From Dehalococcoidales bacterium (lineage in GTDB: Bacteria; Chloroflexota; Dehalococcoidia; Dehalococcoidales; UBA5760): 10,002 nt of DNA. A program made the position numbers and the translations under genes. The notes beneath the pieces were generated by a model, which was not told the DNA's origin, made no database searches, and saw only the letters and a list, made by a program, of their open reading frames with translations. Of this stretch, positions 1 to 6,287 are shown piece after piece. The stretch covers positions 1-10,002 of the forward strand of contig JAGYOC010000144.1 in NCBI GenBank assembly GCA_018399795.1. Reading direction: 5' to 3'. Every line of letters starts with the position of its first letter. The stretch's first letter is position 1.

Positions 1-1
1 C

Positions 2-352
2 GGCTCAATAGCTGCCGCAGGGGAAGCAAACTTCGGACTGCTGATTATTTCAGCCGGCTGTATTGCAATGGGTGTGATCCCGCACTTAATTCTCCACTAT
101 ATTCTGTTACTTCTGCATGGCAGCCCCGCGCTTCCCGCTCCGATTGACATCGTCTGGTACAACTCTGCCTCTCTCCTAAAGGCCGGTGTAAGTATTGGAG
201 CGGGTTTTTTACTGGCCCTGTTCCTGCTGTCTTCAGTTGGAAAAAACTTGGCCCACCGAGCCCGAGCTATGAGTGTCGGCTTAAATGGATCGCTGCGTAT
301 GTTGGTGAGCGGTTTCGTAATAGTTCTGCTCTATGGAGTGCTTACCTACTAA
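2..352 (+). CDS. MrpD/NuoN-like cation/proton antiporter membrane subunit, C-terminal part (5' end outside window)
   Basis: The reading frame is open from the left edge, starting with codon GGC at position 2, and ends at TAA 350-352. It encodes 116 residues of an otherwise missing protein. The sequence is hydrophobic, with at least three likely membrane segments. The last 68 residues match the end of the next gene: both have VWY, then SLLKA about six residues later, and NGSLR-x-LV before a terminal hydrophobic helix. The preceding FG-x-x-I-x-x-A-x-C motif also matches. It is therefore the C-terminal extension of a paralogous proton-conducting subunit of the Mrp or complex I antiporter family. 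The catalytic core with the conserved Glu and Lys residues lies upstream and cannot be checked. An internal ATG at 68 is in frame but is not the likely start, because the frame and the homology continue upstream of it. Confidence 0.8.
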   Translation, partial: GSIAAAGEANFGLLIISAGCIAMGVIPHLILHYILLLLHGSPALPAPIDIVWYNSASLLKAGVSIGAGFLLALFLLSSVGKNLAHRARAMSVGLNGSLRMLVSGFVIVLLYGVLTY

Positions 353-353
353 A

Positions 354-448
354 GCCGGAGAACTTCCGGCCGGAGAATTTTTCAGAAGGAAAATTTTACA
401 GGCGGAAAATTTTGCAGGCGGAAAAATTTCCGGGCGGAAAATTAAAAA
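354..448. repeat. Degenerate 15-16 bp tandem repeat array between the two antiporter genes
   Basis: About six head-to-tail copies occur, at 354-368 (15 bp), 369-384, 385-400, 401-416, 417-432 and 433-448. The two best copies begin GGCGGAAAATTTTGCA and GGCGGAAAAATTTCCG. The array begins two bases after the upstream TAA stop and ends just before the AGGAG ribosome-binding site of the next gene. The first copy and the start of the second form a 6-bp hairpin (GCCGGA 354-359 with TCCGGC 365-370), followed seven bases later by five Ts. This is a weak attenuator candidate. Confidence 0.8.
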
Positions 449-457
449 GGAGCGAAA

Positions 458-2203
458 ATGGATGCTGCCCCCACAGACGTATATGTACTATTCCTCCTCT
501 TAGCTCCCCTTAGCGCAGTACTGGTCACGCTGGTGGGTAAGCTCCTGCCCCGTGAGGTTTCACCGATACCTGCTTTTTTGATCTGGTTTAGCGGAAGTCT
601 TTGGTCGTTGCTGCACACTACAGATGCTGCCGGATCGTCACCTAGGATGTACGCCTTTGGAGGATGGCGGGAGCCCCTGGGAATTGTGTTTGAATTAAAC
701 GGAATAGGCTGGGCGGCTGCGGTGCTTGCCCTTGTGATTTTCACTGCGGTGTGGCTTGCAAGCTGGAGACAGCGGGGCTACGGGAGCAGCTTCTACTTTA
801 CCCTGTATCTCACCCATTTTTCCTTACTGGGAATTCTGTTTTCAAGAGATCTATTTAACCTGTTTGTCTGGTTTGAAGTTCTTTCACTATGTTCTATCAT
901 TTTAGTCGCCTATGATCGCACAGCAACGGCCATGCTGGCGGCCTTTAGATACCTGCTACTCAGCACAGTAAGTATCACCTTCTTTTTAATCGGGGTATGG
1001 ATTTTTTACCGTTCTACCGGGAGCCTTGCGTTTGGGGAAATTGCAGCTTATCTACAAAACTTGCCGAAGGGTGCGTGGCCTTTATCTAAAACGGCCCTGG
1101 CACTTATCACCGTCGGAATCGCCACCCGTTCAGCGGTGGTTCCCTTTCACACATGGCTTCCACCGGCGCATTCTACGGCCCCCTATCCGGTGTCTGCTCT
1201 GTTATCTGGTCTGGTTATAAAAGTTCCCCTGCTTGCCCTGTGGCACTTTTATGCCTATCTCCCCTTTTCTCCACTGGAACAACTGCCCACTTGGTTAGGC
1301 ATCGGAGGGGCTTTGGTTGGGGGCATTGCTGCTGTAATGCAAAGCGATGCAAAACGGATTCTGGCCTATTCATCAGTCGGTCAAATGGGCTTCATTGTTG
1401 CGGTTTTCAGTTTTGGAGGGGCCCTCGGAGAGACCGCCACCCTCTTCTATATTCTTCTGCACGCCCTCTCCAAAGCTCTGCTCTTTCTCTCCGTCGGCTA
1501 TGTCACCCACCAGGCAGGCAGTCGCGATGTATACAGCCTGCGGGGAATGCAGCGCCGTTTTCCGCTTACCGCAGTATGGTACTGGATTGCCGCCTTGACT
1601 TTAATGGGCATCCCCCTGAGCGGCGGCTATTACGCTAAACTGCTGGTCTCCTCTACCCTCTACAGCTATCCAGGTGCATGGCTGTTGAACCTAGCCGGAG
1701 CCGCTACCGCGATAGCCCTGTTCAAACTAGGCCGCATCTTTACCGGCCCGTGGACCAGCCTTGCAGCCGAATCCGGTACCGGTAAAAAGAGAAGGACAAT
1801 TGGAGCTACCTCATTCGGTATGGCTATTCTGGCCGCCGCCTGTGTGGCAATTGCCCTTTTCCCGCAGCATCTGTTTGCTTTTCTGAGCTCCCTCTCGGTT
1901 CTCGGGCCAAGGAGTGTCGTACCAATGGATCCCGGGACCCAGAGCCTTGGGTCGGCAATCGAGGGCTCCGGAGTCCAGCTCTCAGGACCGGTCTGGTATT
2001 CCGCCGGCTCACTGCTAAAAGCTGCCCTGATCACCCTCAGCGGGGCGGCAGGACTTTTCATCTTTCAGATTCAAGGGCTTCGCAGGAGTATGCAATCCAG
2101 GATTATGACATCTCTTGCAGCTATTACGAGGGTGAACTTGAACGGTTCTTTGCGTTTATTGGTCGCAGGCTTACTGCTGGTGCTGCTCTTTTCCCAACTA
2201 TAG
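458..2203 (+). CDS. MrpD/NuoN-like monovalent cation/proton antiporter subunit (proton_antipo_M family)
   Basis: This 581-residue polytopic membrane protein is of the family shared by Mrp Na+/H+ antiporters (MrpD) and complex I subunits NuoL/M/N, which move protons or sodium across the inner membrane. The family's key charged residues are visible: Glu140 in the WFEVLSL helix, Lys255 in the SGLVIKV segment, His335 and Lys339 in the HALSKA segment, and Lys394 in GGYYAKLL. PFHTWLPPAHS (229-239) and AYSSVGQMGF (303-312) are also typical. Beyond residue 440 there is a C-terminal extension with further membrane segments, shared with the upstream gene. The ATG start is supported by AGGAG six bases upstream. 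The gene follows its paralogue by 105 bp, probably in the same operon. MrpD cannot be separated from NuoN, HyfB or similar subunits without the rest of the cluster, so no symbol is given. Confidence 0.88.
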   Translation: MDAAPTDVYVLFLLLAPLSAVLVTLVGKLLPREVSPIPAFLIWFSGSLWSLLHTTDAAGSSPRMYAFGGWREPLGIVFELNGIGWAAAVLALVIFTAVWLASWRQRGYGSSFYFTLYLTHFSLLGILFSRDLFNLFVWFEVLSLCSIILVAYDRTATAMLAAFRYLLLSTVSITFFLIGVWIFYRSTGSLAFGEIAAYLQNLPKGAWPLSKTALALITVGIATRSAVVPFHTWLPPAHSTAPYPVSALLSGLVIKVPLLALWHFYAYLPFSPLEQLPTWLGIGGALVGGIAAVMQSDAKRILAYSSVGQMGFIVAVFSFGGALGETATLFYILLHALSKALLFLSVGYVTHQAGSRDVYSLRGMQRRFPLTAVWYWIAALTLMGIPLSGGYYAKLLVSSTLYSYPGAWLLNLAGAATAIALFKLGRIFTGPWTSLAAESGTGKKRRTIGATSFGMAILAAACVAIALFPQHLFAFLSSLSVLGPRSVVPMDPGTQSLGSAIEGSGVQLSGPVWYSAGSLLKAALITLSGAAGLFIFQIQGLRRSMQSRIMTSLAAITRVNLNGSLRLLVAGLLLVLLFSQL

Positions 2204-2216
2204 TTCCCAACTATAG
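2191..2216. repeat. Perfect 13-bp tandem duplication across the antiporter stop codon
   Basis: TTCCCAACTATAG occurs at 2191-2203 and again at 2204-2216 with no mismatch. The first copy encodes the last residues and the TAG stop. The second lies immediately after it and repeats the TAG. Confidence 0.95.
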
Positions 2217-2382
2217 TCGAAAGCACTTCGGTTGTAGAAAAGTAATTTGGCTGCAGGTGTCAAGCCGGAAAGCGAAGTAGAAAACTGGTGCCGGGGCCAT
2301 TTCCGCTCTTCTTTTTTTTATACCAGATGCATTGTTACTAGTTTAAACGAGAGCGCTTCGGTTTTCCATCTCTTTTTACCAG
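2204..2382. other. Convergent intergenic region between the antiporter gene and pstB
   Basis: No gene is supported in these 179 bases. They hold the second copy of the 13-bp duplication, two near-identical 16-bp segments (CGAAAGCACTTCGGTT at 2218-2233 and CGAGAGCGCTTCGGTT at 2348-2363, two differences), and a terminator-like hairpin with an eight-T tail. Confidence 0.7.
2271..2319 (+). terminator. Possible intrinsic terminator of the antiporter operon
   Basis: AGCG (2271-2274) can pair with CGCT (2304-2307). Inside, AAACTGG pairs with CCATTT if one C is bulged. Eight Ts follow at 2312-2319. The stem is interrupted, so the call rests mostly on the T run and on the position 70-115 bp after the stop of the last plus-strand gene. 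Confidence 0.4.
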
Positions 2383-3213
2383 TTAGCCGAAGCGGCCGCT
2401 TATATAGTCGGCGGTTTTTTTACTCTCCGGATTGAGAAAAATCCTCTTGGTGGTATCGAACTCTTCGAGGTACCCGTTGAGAAAGAAGGCGGAAAAATCT
2501 CCCACCCTTCCCGCCTGCTGCATGTTATGGGTCACTATTACCACGGTGTAGTTCTTTTTCAACTCCTCTATCAGGTCCTCAATATAGGTAGTGGCAATGG
2601 GGTCGAGGGCGGAGGCGGGCTCGTCCATAAGAATCACCTCCGGCTCCACCGCAATTGCCCTGGCAATACAGAGACGCTGCTGCTGTCCTCCCGAGAGGGA
2701 GAGGGCGCTTTTATTGAGGCGGTCTTTTACCTCATCGTAGAGGGCCGACTTCTTCAAACTCATCTCTACTATGCTGTGAAGCTCATCCCTGTTCCGCACT
2801 CCGTGCATCCGGGGTCCGTAAGCTACGTTGTCGAAGATACTCTTGGGAAAGGGGTTTGGCTGCTGGAACACCATTCCTATATGCCTCCTCAGCCGGACGG
2901 GGTCGATCTGCCTATCGTATATATTTATTCCGTCGAGGAGAACTTCACCTTCCACGCGGCTGCTCTCGATAAGATCGTTCATCCTGTTAAAACATCTGAG
3001 CATTGTCGACTTACCGCATCCGCTCGGACCGATAATAGAGGTAACCCTGTTCTTGTAGATCTTCATATTCACGTTCATTAGAGCCTGGGTTTCACCGTAG
3101 AAAAAATCCAGATCTCTCACCTCTATTACCGATTCGAGATCTGAAAAATCCTTTATCATCTCCTCTTGGCGAGGAGCATCTTCTTTCTGTGCAAGAGTGT
3201 TCATCTGTACCAT
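2383..3213 (-). CDS. pstB: Phosphate ABC transporter ATP-binding protein PstB
   Basis: This 276-residue cytoplasmic ATPase of the high-affinity phosphate importer forms a dimer that drives transport through PstC/PstA. All ABC motifs are intact: Walker [10 protein letters not shown] (62-70), Q-loop in FQQPNPF (116-122), signature LSGGQQQR (173-180), Walker B VILMDEP (193-199) with catalytic Glu198, D-loop SALDP (201-205) and switch His229. CFNRMNDL (74-81) and the QQPNPFP segment are characteristic of PstB rather than other ABC ATPases. The first 27 residues are a charged tail before the ABC fold. The ATG at 3213 is chosen because AGGAG lies six bases upstream and overlaps the TAG stop of pstA, nine bases away; an in-frame ATG three codons later is less well placed. 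It is the last gene of the operon. Confidence 0.97.
   Translation of the reverse strand: MVQMNTLAQKEDAPRQEEMIKDFSDLESVIEVRDLDFFYGETQALMNVNMKIYKNRVTSIIGPSGCGKSTMLRCFNRMNDLIESSRVEGEVLLDGINIYDRQIDPVRLRRHIGMVFQQPNPFPKSIFDNVAYGPRMHGVRNRDELHSIVEMSLKKSALYDEVKDRLNKSALSLSGGQQQRLCIARAIAVEPEVILMDEPASALDPIATTYIEDLIEELKKNYTVVIVTHNMQQAGRVGDFSAFFLNGYLEEFDTTKRIFLNPESKKTADYISGRFG
2386..2421 (+). terminator. Second possible plus-strand terminator, inside the 3' end of pstB
   Basis: Read on the plus strand, GCCGA (2386-2390) can pair with TCGGC (2408-2412), or alternatively CCGC (2396-2399) with GCGG (2411-2414), directly before seven Ts at 2415-2421. It overlaps the last codons of pstB, which runs the other way. 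If used, it would stop antiporter transcripts from running far into the pst genes as antisense. Confidence 0.4.
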
Positions 3214-3222
3214 CTTGGGCTC

Positions 3223-4131
3223 CTATATATTTCGTCTCTTTTGATAAAATTTATTCCGCGTGTAAATGGCAATACCGTTTAACGAAAGTATTACCACAAG
3301 CAGGACAACAATTGCCGCAGGAACAACACCGTGCTGGAACTCCGGCTTTGGAAAATCAGACCAGGCATATATCTGCAGGGGCATCGCACTAAAGGAACTG
3401 AACAGACCGTGGGGGGGAGAAAAAATCGAAGTTGCCACTCCCACCATAATTAGCGGAGCGGTCTCCCCTATTGCATTGGCAAGGGCAATAATAGTGCCGG
3501 TAAGAATCCCGGGCATCGCCTCGGGTAGCACCGTTGTGCGAATCATCTGCCACTTTGTCGTTCCCAAACCCAAAGAGGCTTTACGCTGCAAGTCGGGAAC
3601 CGCTCTTATCGCCTCCTGGGAAGAGACAATCACGATAGGCAGAACCCTCAAGGTAAGGGTAAAAGCGCCAACCAGCACGACTCCATGGGGCAAACCCAGA
3701 GTCGAAACAAAAAGTCCCAACCCCAATAGGCCGTAGACGATGGAAGGAACCCCCGCTAAATTGGCTATGTTTGTCTCTACAAGCCTCTGGAGAAAATTCT
3801 TTTTCGAATACTCCACCAGGTAAACCGCAGCTCCGACCCCCAGGGGGAGTGAAAAAACAGCCACCAGGGACACCACAAAAATCGAGCCTAGAAGAGAGGG
3901 ATAGATCCCCGCCTGCTCCGGAAACCTGGAGGGCATGCTGGTAATAAACTGCCAATCCAGCCAGCCCACCGCTTCGATACTCACATAGACGAGCAGAATT
4001 CCTAGGGCGGCAATACCAAAGAGAGTTGCAGCCAAACAGATAAACTGGAACACAACTCCCTTTCTCCGCTCTTTCTCTATGTTATCCTGCCTCTCAGCCT
4101 CAAATACGGAATTTCCAGATATAGTGCTCAT
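3223..4131 (-). CDS. pstA: Phosphate ABC transporter permease PstA
   Basis: This 302-residue inner-membrane permease is one half of the phosphate channel. About six membrane segments are visible (roughly 27-49, 80-106, 122-145, 150-172, 208-230 and 268-292). The cytoplasmic EAA loop that docks on PstB spans about 173-209 (EAIRAVPDLQ through the LGLGTTKWQ segment). NAIGETAPLI (219-228) is a typical PstA signature. The cytoplasmic N terminus is charged and about 25 residues long. Its ATG overlaps the pstC stop by four bases (ATGA), indicating translational coupling and roughly equal synthesis of the two permeases. pstB follows after nine bases. Confidence 0.96.
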   Translation of the reverse strand: MSTISGNSVFEAERQDNIEKERRKGVVFQFICLAATLFGIAALGILLVYVSIEAVGWLDWQFITSMPSRFPEQAGIYPSLLGSIFVVSLVAVFSLPLGVGAAVYLVEYSKKNFLQRLVETNIANLAGVPSIVYGLLGLGLFVSTLGLPHGVVLVGAFTLTLRVLPIVIVSSQEAIRAVPDLQRKASLGLGTTKWQMIRTTVLPEAMPGILTGTIIALANAIGETAPLIMVGVATSIFSPPHGLFSSFSAMPLQIYAWSDFPKPEFQHGVVPAAIVVLLVVILSLNGIAIYTRNKFYQKRRNI

Positions 4132-5057
4132 TCATACTTCTCCCGGTATCGATTTTTTATGTACTGACTCAGAATATTGAGAAGCATAGTCATTACAAAC
4201 AGGGTTAGACCCACGGCAAACAGACTCTTGTAGGCAACTGAATCTCCTGTTACATCGCTCACCCCGATTTCGACCATTGCCGCAGTCATGGTCTGCACAG
4301 GATTAAACAGGGCCTCCTTCGGCTCTAACCAATTTACTATCCGGGAAAGATTTCCTCCCGCAATAGTAACGGCCATCGTCTCTCCTATCGCCCTCGATAT
4401 ACCGAGGATAAAGGAGGAGACGATACCCGATAGTGCAGCCGGTACTACAATGGTGCCGGTAACCTGAAACTTGGTTATTCCAAGGCCGTAACCGGCGTTT
4501 CTCAGAGTTTTGGGAACGGCTCTAAGGGCGTCTTCGCTTATACTCGCGATTGTAGGTATAATCATGATACCCACAACAATCGATGCGCTCATAACATTAA
4601 AGGTATTCAAATCGGGGAATATCTTCTTGAGAAAGGGAGTAATATAGACGAGGGCAAAAAAACCGTACACAACAGTCGGAATGCCGGCGAGCATCTCCAG
4701 TGCCGGTTTGAGAACTCCCCTCACCCTATCGCTTGCGTATTCGCTCAGATAGATAGCTGCAAGCAATCCGATGGGAATCGCCACCAGAGCGGCTCCCAGG
4801 GTAAAGGTAAGCGTTCCGCTTATAAGGGGAAGCACTCCGAACTCCGCCGGTTTGATCGTTGGGCTCCACCTGCGGGAGGTAAAAAAATCAATAATCGAAA
4901 CATCGCTAAAAAAATCGATGGAGTCGACCAGGAGGACTACTACAATTCCTACCGTGGTAACCACCGAAAGAAGGGCGGTAGAGAAAAATACCCCGCGTAT
5001 AAGATGTTCCTTTAAATCCGCTCTAAACTCTTTGTGTATCTGTGGAGACTTAATCAT
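4128..5057 (-). CDS. pstC: Phosphate ABC transporter permease PstC
   Basis: This 309-residue inner-membrane permease is the partner of PstA. It has about six membrane segments, the EAA loop at about 175-211 (EDALRAVPKTL through GLGITKFQ) and the PstC-type signature SRAIGETMAV (221-230). A longer frame reaches GTG at 5102, adding 15 residues. I prefer ATG 5057 because AGGAAGGG lies just upstream, because GTG 5102 falls in the loop of a strong hairpin, and because the extra residues (YSPGVFEIKRQ) are unlike a PstC N terminus. The gene sits 140 bp after pstS, the widest gap apart from the similar one before pstS, with a terminator-like hairpin in it. It overlaps pstA by four bases. Confidence 0.95.
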   Translation of the reverse strand: MIKSPQIHKEFRADLKEHLIRGVFFSTALLSVVTTVGIVVVLLVDSIDFFSDVSIIDFFTSRRWSPTIKPAEFGVLPLISGTLTFTLGAALVAIPIGLLAAIYLSEYASDRVRGVLKPALEMLAGIPTVVYGFFALVYITPFLKKIFPDLNTFNVMSASIVVGIMIIPTIASISEDALRAVPKTLRNAGYGLGITKFQVTGTIVVPAALSGIVSSFILGISRAIGETMAVTIAGGNLSRIVNWLEPKEALFNPVQTMTAAMVEIGVSDVTGDSVAYKSLFAVGLTLFVMTMLLNILSQYIKNRYREKYE

Positions 5058-5081
5058 ATACCCTTCCTGTCTCTTTATTTC

Positions 5082-5118
5082 AAAAACACCGGGGGAGTAC
5101 ACGAATGTACCCCCCAGG
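5082..5118 (-). terminator. Strong UUCG-capped hairpin with U run between pstS and pstC
   Basis: Read on the minus strand, GGGGGGTACA pairs with TGTACTCCCC around a UUCG loop (plus-strand loop 5102-5105, arms 5092-5101 and 5106-5115), with one G-T wobble. After one mismatch, two further G-C pairs extend the stem at 5117-5118 with 5089-5090. The stem is followed by T-G and then five Ts (plus-strand A run 5082-5086). The position after pstS fits a partial terminator or an RNA-stabilising 3' end that raises PstS relative to PstCAB. This is known for pst and other binding-protein operons, and its role here is inferred. Confidence 0.7.
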
Positions 5119-5148
5119 ATGCTTTTCCGCTTACAAATAGACTTTTTG

Positions 5149-5210
5149 TATTCAATTTATTACTCAACTTTTTACTCAACTTTTCTGCTTAACTTCTCTA
5201 TTCAACACCC
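5149..5210. repeat. Degenerate 12-13 bp tandem repeat starting at the pstS stop codon
   Basis: On the plus strand the units are TATTCAATTTAT (5149-5160), TACTCAACTTTT (5161-5172), TACTCAACTTTTC (5173-5185), TGCTTAACTTCTC (5186-5198) and TATTCAACACC (from 5199). The last lies in the final codons of pstS. On the minus strand the array reads as repeated AAGTTGAGTA and runs from the end of pstS into the gap before pstC. Confidence 0.75.
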
Positions 5211-6139
5211 AGATCGGCAATTGCCGCTTCGAGCTTTTCTATTTGTGCTTCTTTGTCGGTGGTGGTCATCGGAACGTAGCCGATCTCTTTTATCATTTCC
5301 GTATCGATCCTGTCGAGGTAGAACCGGATAAACTCCCGTACTTCCGCCCTTTTGAGCTCATCCTTCGATACATAGATAAAAAGGGGTCTCGAGAGGGGGG
5401 TATACTCCCCGGATTTAGCGGTTTCTATGGAAGGCATTACTCCGTCCACCGAAAGAGCTTTTATAATATCCTTGTTTTCGAGGTAGTAAGCCATGCCGAA
5501 ATACCCCATCGCACTTTCGGAACCGGTAAGCGCCTGTACAATGGTGTTGTCCTGTTCGGTACCCTGGTAATCCGAGCGGGAAGCACCCTCTTCTCCAATT
5601 ATCTTTTCGGTAAAATAGGCAAAGGTACCGGAAGCGGAGGTGGGTCCGTAGAGCTCGAACTTCTCATCGGGCCAGGATGAGTCGACATCGCTCCACTTCT
5701 GTGCAGAATCATCCGGCCTCCAGATCTGGGCAAGCTGATCAACGGTTATATTATCCACCGGGTTGTCCTTGTGTACTGCGATGGTTACGGCATCGGTACC
5801 GACGAGAAACTCGAGAGGTTCAACACCGTTTGCCCGTGCATCTTCGATCTCGCTATCCTTTATGGCGCGGCTCGCGTTGTTAATTGGCGTCTTGCCGGGA
5901 ATAAAGAAGTTCTTGAAACCGCCGCCGGAACCGGTAGATTGAATGGGTATCTCTACATCGGGGTGCAGTTTGCTGAACTCTTCCGCCATAGCCATAGTTA
6001 CGGGGTACACCGTGCTGCTTCCCGCTACCTTGATGGAGCCGGAAAGCCCCTCTTCTCCGCCCTCTTCCTGGCTTCCGCCGGCAAAGGCAAAGGCGGGTAC
6101 TAGAACCGCAATTAGTAGGCCTGTAATAATTTTTCGCAT
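5198..6139 (-). CDS. pstS: Periplasmic phosphate-binding protein PstS
   Basis: This 313-residue substrate-binding protein of the Pst importer captures phosphate outside the inner membrane and delivers it to PstCA. The signal peptide is residues 1-20 (MRKI, hydrophobic core, AFAFA) with likely signal peptidase I cleavage before GGSQEE. No lipobox cysteine is present, so it appears soluble rather than a lipoprotein. Phosphate-binding loops are recognisable: AGSSTVYP (39-46), STGSGGG (68-74), SRAIK (90-94), Asp116 in GTDAVTIAV, and SASGTFAYF (168-176). The length is normal for the family. ATG 6139 has AAAGGAGA seven bases upstream. It is preceded by a 139-bp gap holding an array of Pho-box-like half-sites, and followed by a repeat array and a hairpin. 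Induction by phosphate starvation is therefore likely. Confidence 0.96.
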   Translation of the reverse strand: MRKIITGLLIAVLVPAFAFAGGSQEEGGEEGLSGSIKVAGSSTVYPVTMAMAEEFSKLHPDVEIPIQSTGSGGGFKNFFIPGKTPINNASRAIKDSEIEDARANGVEPLEFLVGTDAVTIAVHKDNPVDNITVDQLAQIWRPDDSAQKWSDVDSSWPDEKFELYGPTSASGTFAYFTEKIIGEEGASRSDYQGTEQDNTIVQALTGSESAMGYFGMAYYLENKDIIKALSVDGVMPSIETAKSGEYTPLSRPLFIYVSKDELKRAEVREFIRFYLDRIDTEMIKEIGYVPMTTTDKEAQIEKLEAAIADLGVE

Positions 6140-6211
6140 CTAAAATCTCCTTTCAAAATGTTGTGTGCACCTTTACGGTACACCTCTAATATCAACTGGA
6201 AATGTTAGATG

Positions 6212-6287
6212 AGTATCATCTTTCAATGAGAACTCTCTTATATTCATGTTAGTCCTTTATGAGGTGAATGTTATATTTTTATGAGTT
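6212..6287 (-). promoter_or_regulatory. Putative Pho-box array and promoter of pstS
   Basis: Read on the minus strand, six 7-bp half-sites occur at an exact 11-bp step: AACTCAT (6281-6287), ATATAAC (6270-6276), ACCTCAT (6259-6265), GACTAAC (6248-6254), ATATAAG (6237-6243) and TTCTCAT (6226-6232). Three carry CTCAT at the same phase. The 7+4 spacing is that of PhoB-type sites. A possible -10, GATACT (6212-6217), lies nine bases downstream, inside the palindrome GATGA-GTA-TCATC (6208-6220). No clear -35 is seen, as expected for an activator-dependent promoter. The array begins inside the last codons of phoR. Confidence 0.6.

Noticed and set aside
1153..1638. Open frame of 161 codons in another frame within the antiporter gene
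   Set aside because: Lies wholly inside a well-supported membrane protein gene; composition (Cys, Arg and Ser rich) looks like a shadow frame.
2338..2398. Clustered SpeI, PmeI and NotI-like palindromes suggesting a cloning linker
   Set aside because: They lie partly in pstB codons and are not contiguous as in a polylinker; chance is sufficient.
2247..2435. Plus-strand open frame of 62 codons running into the end of pstB
   Set aside because: No ribosome-binding site, overlaps pstB antisense and runs through both terminator candidates.
5058..5102. N-terminal extension of PstC from GTG 5102
   Set aside because: The codon falls in the loop of a strong terminator-like hairpin, and ATG 5057 has a better ribosome-binding site.
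6208..6220. Palindrome GATGA-GTA-TCATC as a separate operator
   Set aside because: Overlaps the proposed pstS -10 and is short; no second copy seen, so it is mentioned only within the promoter entry.
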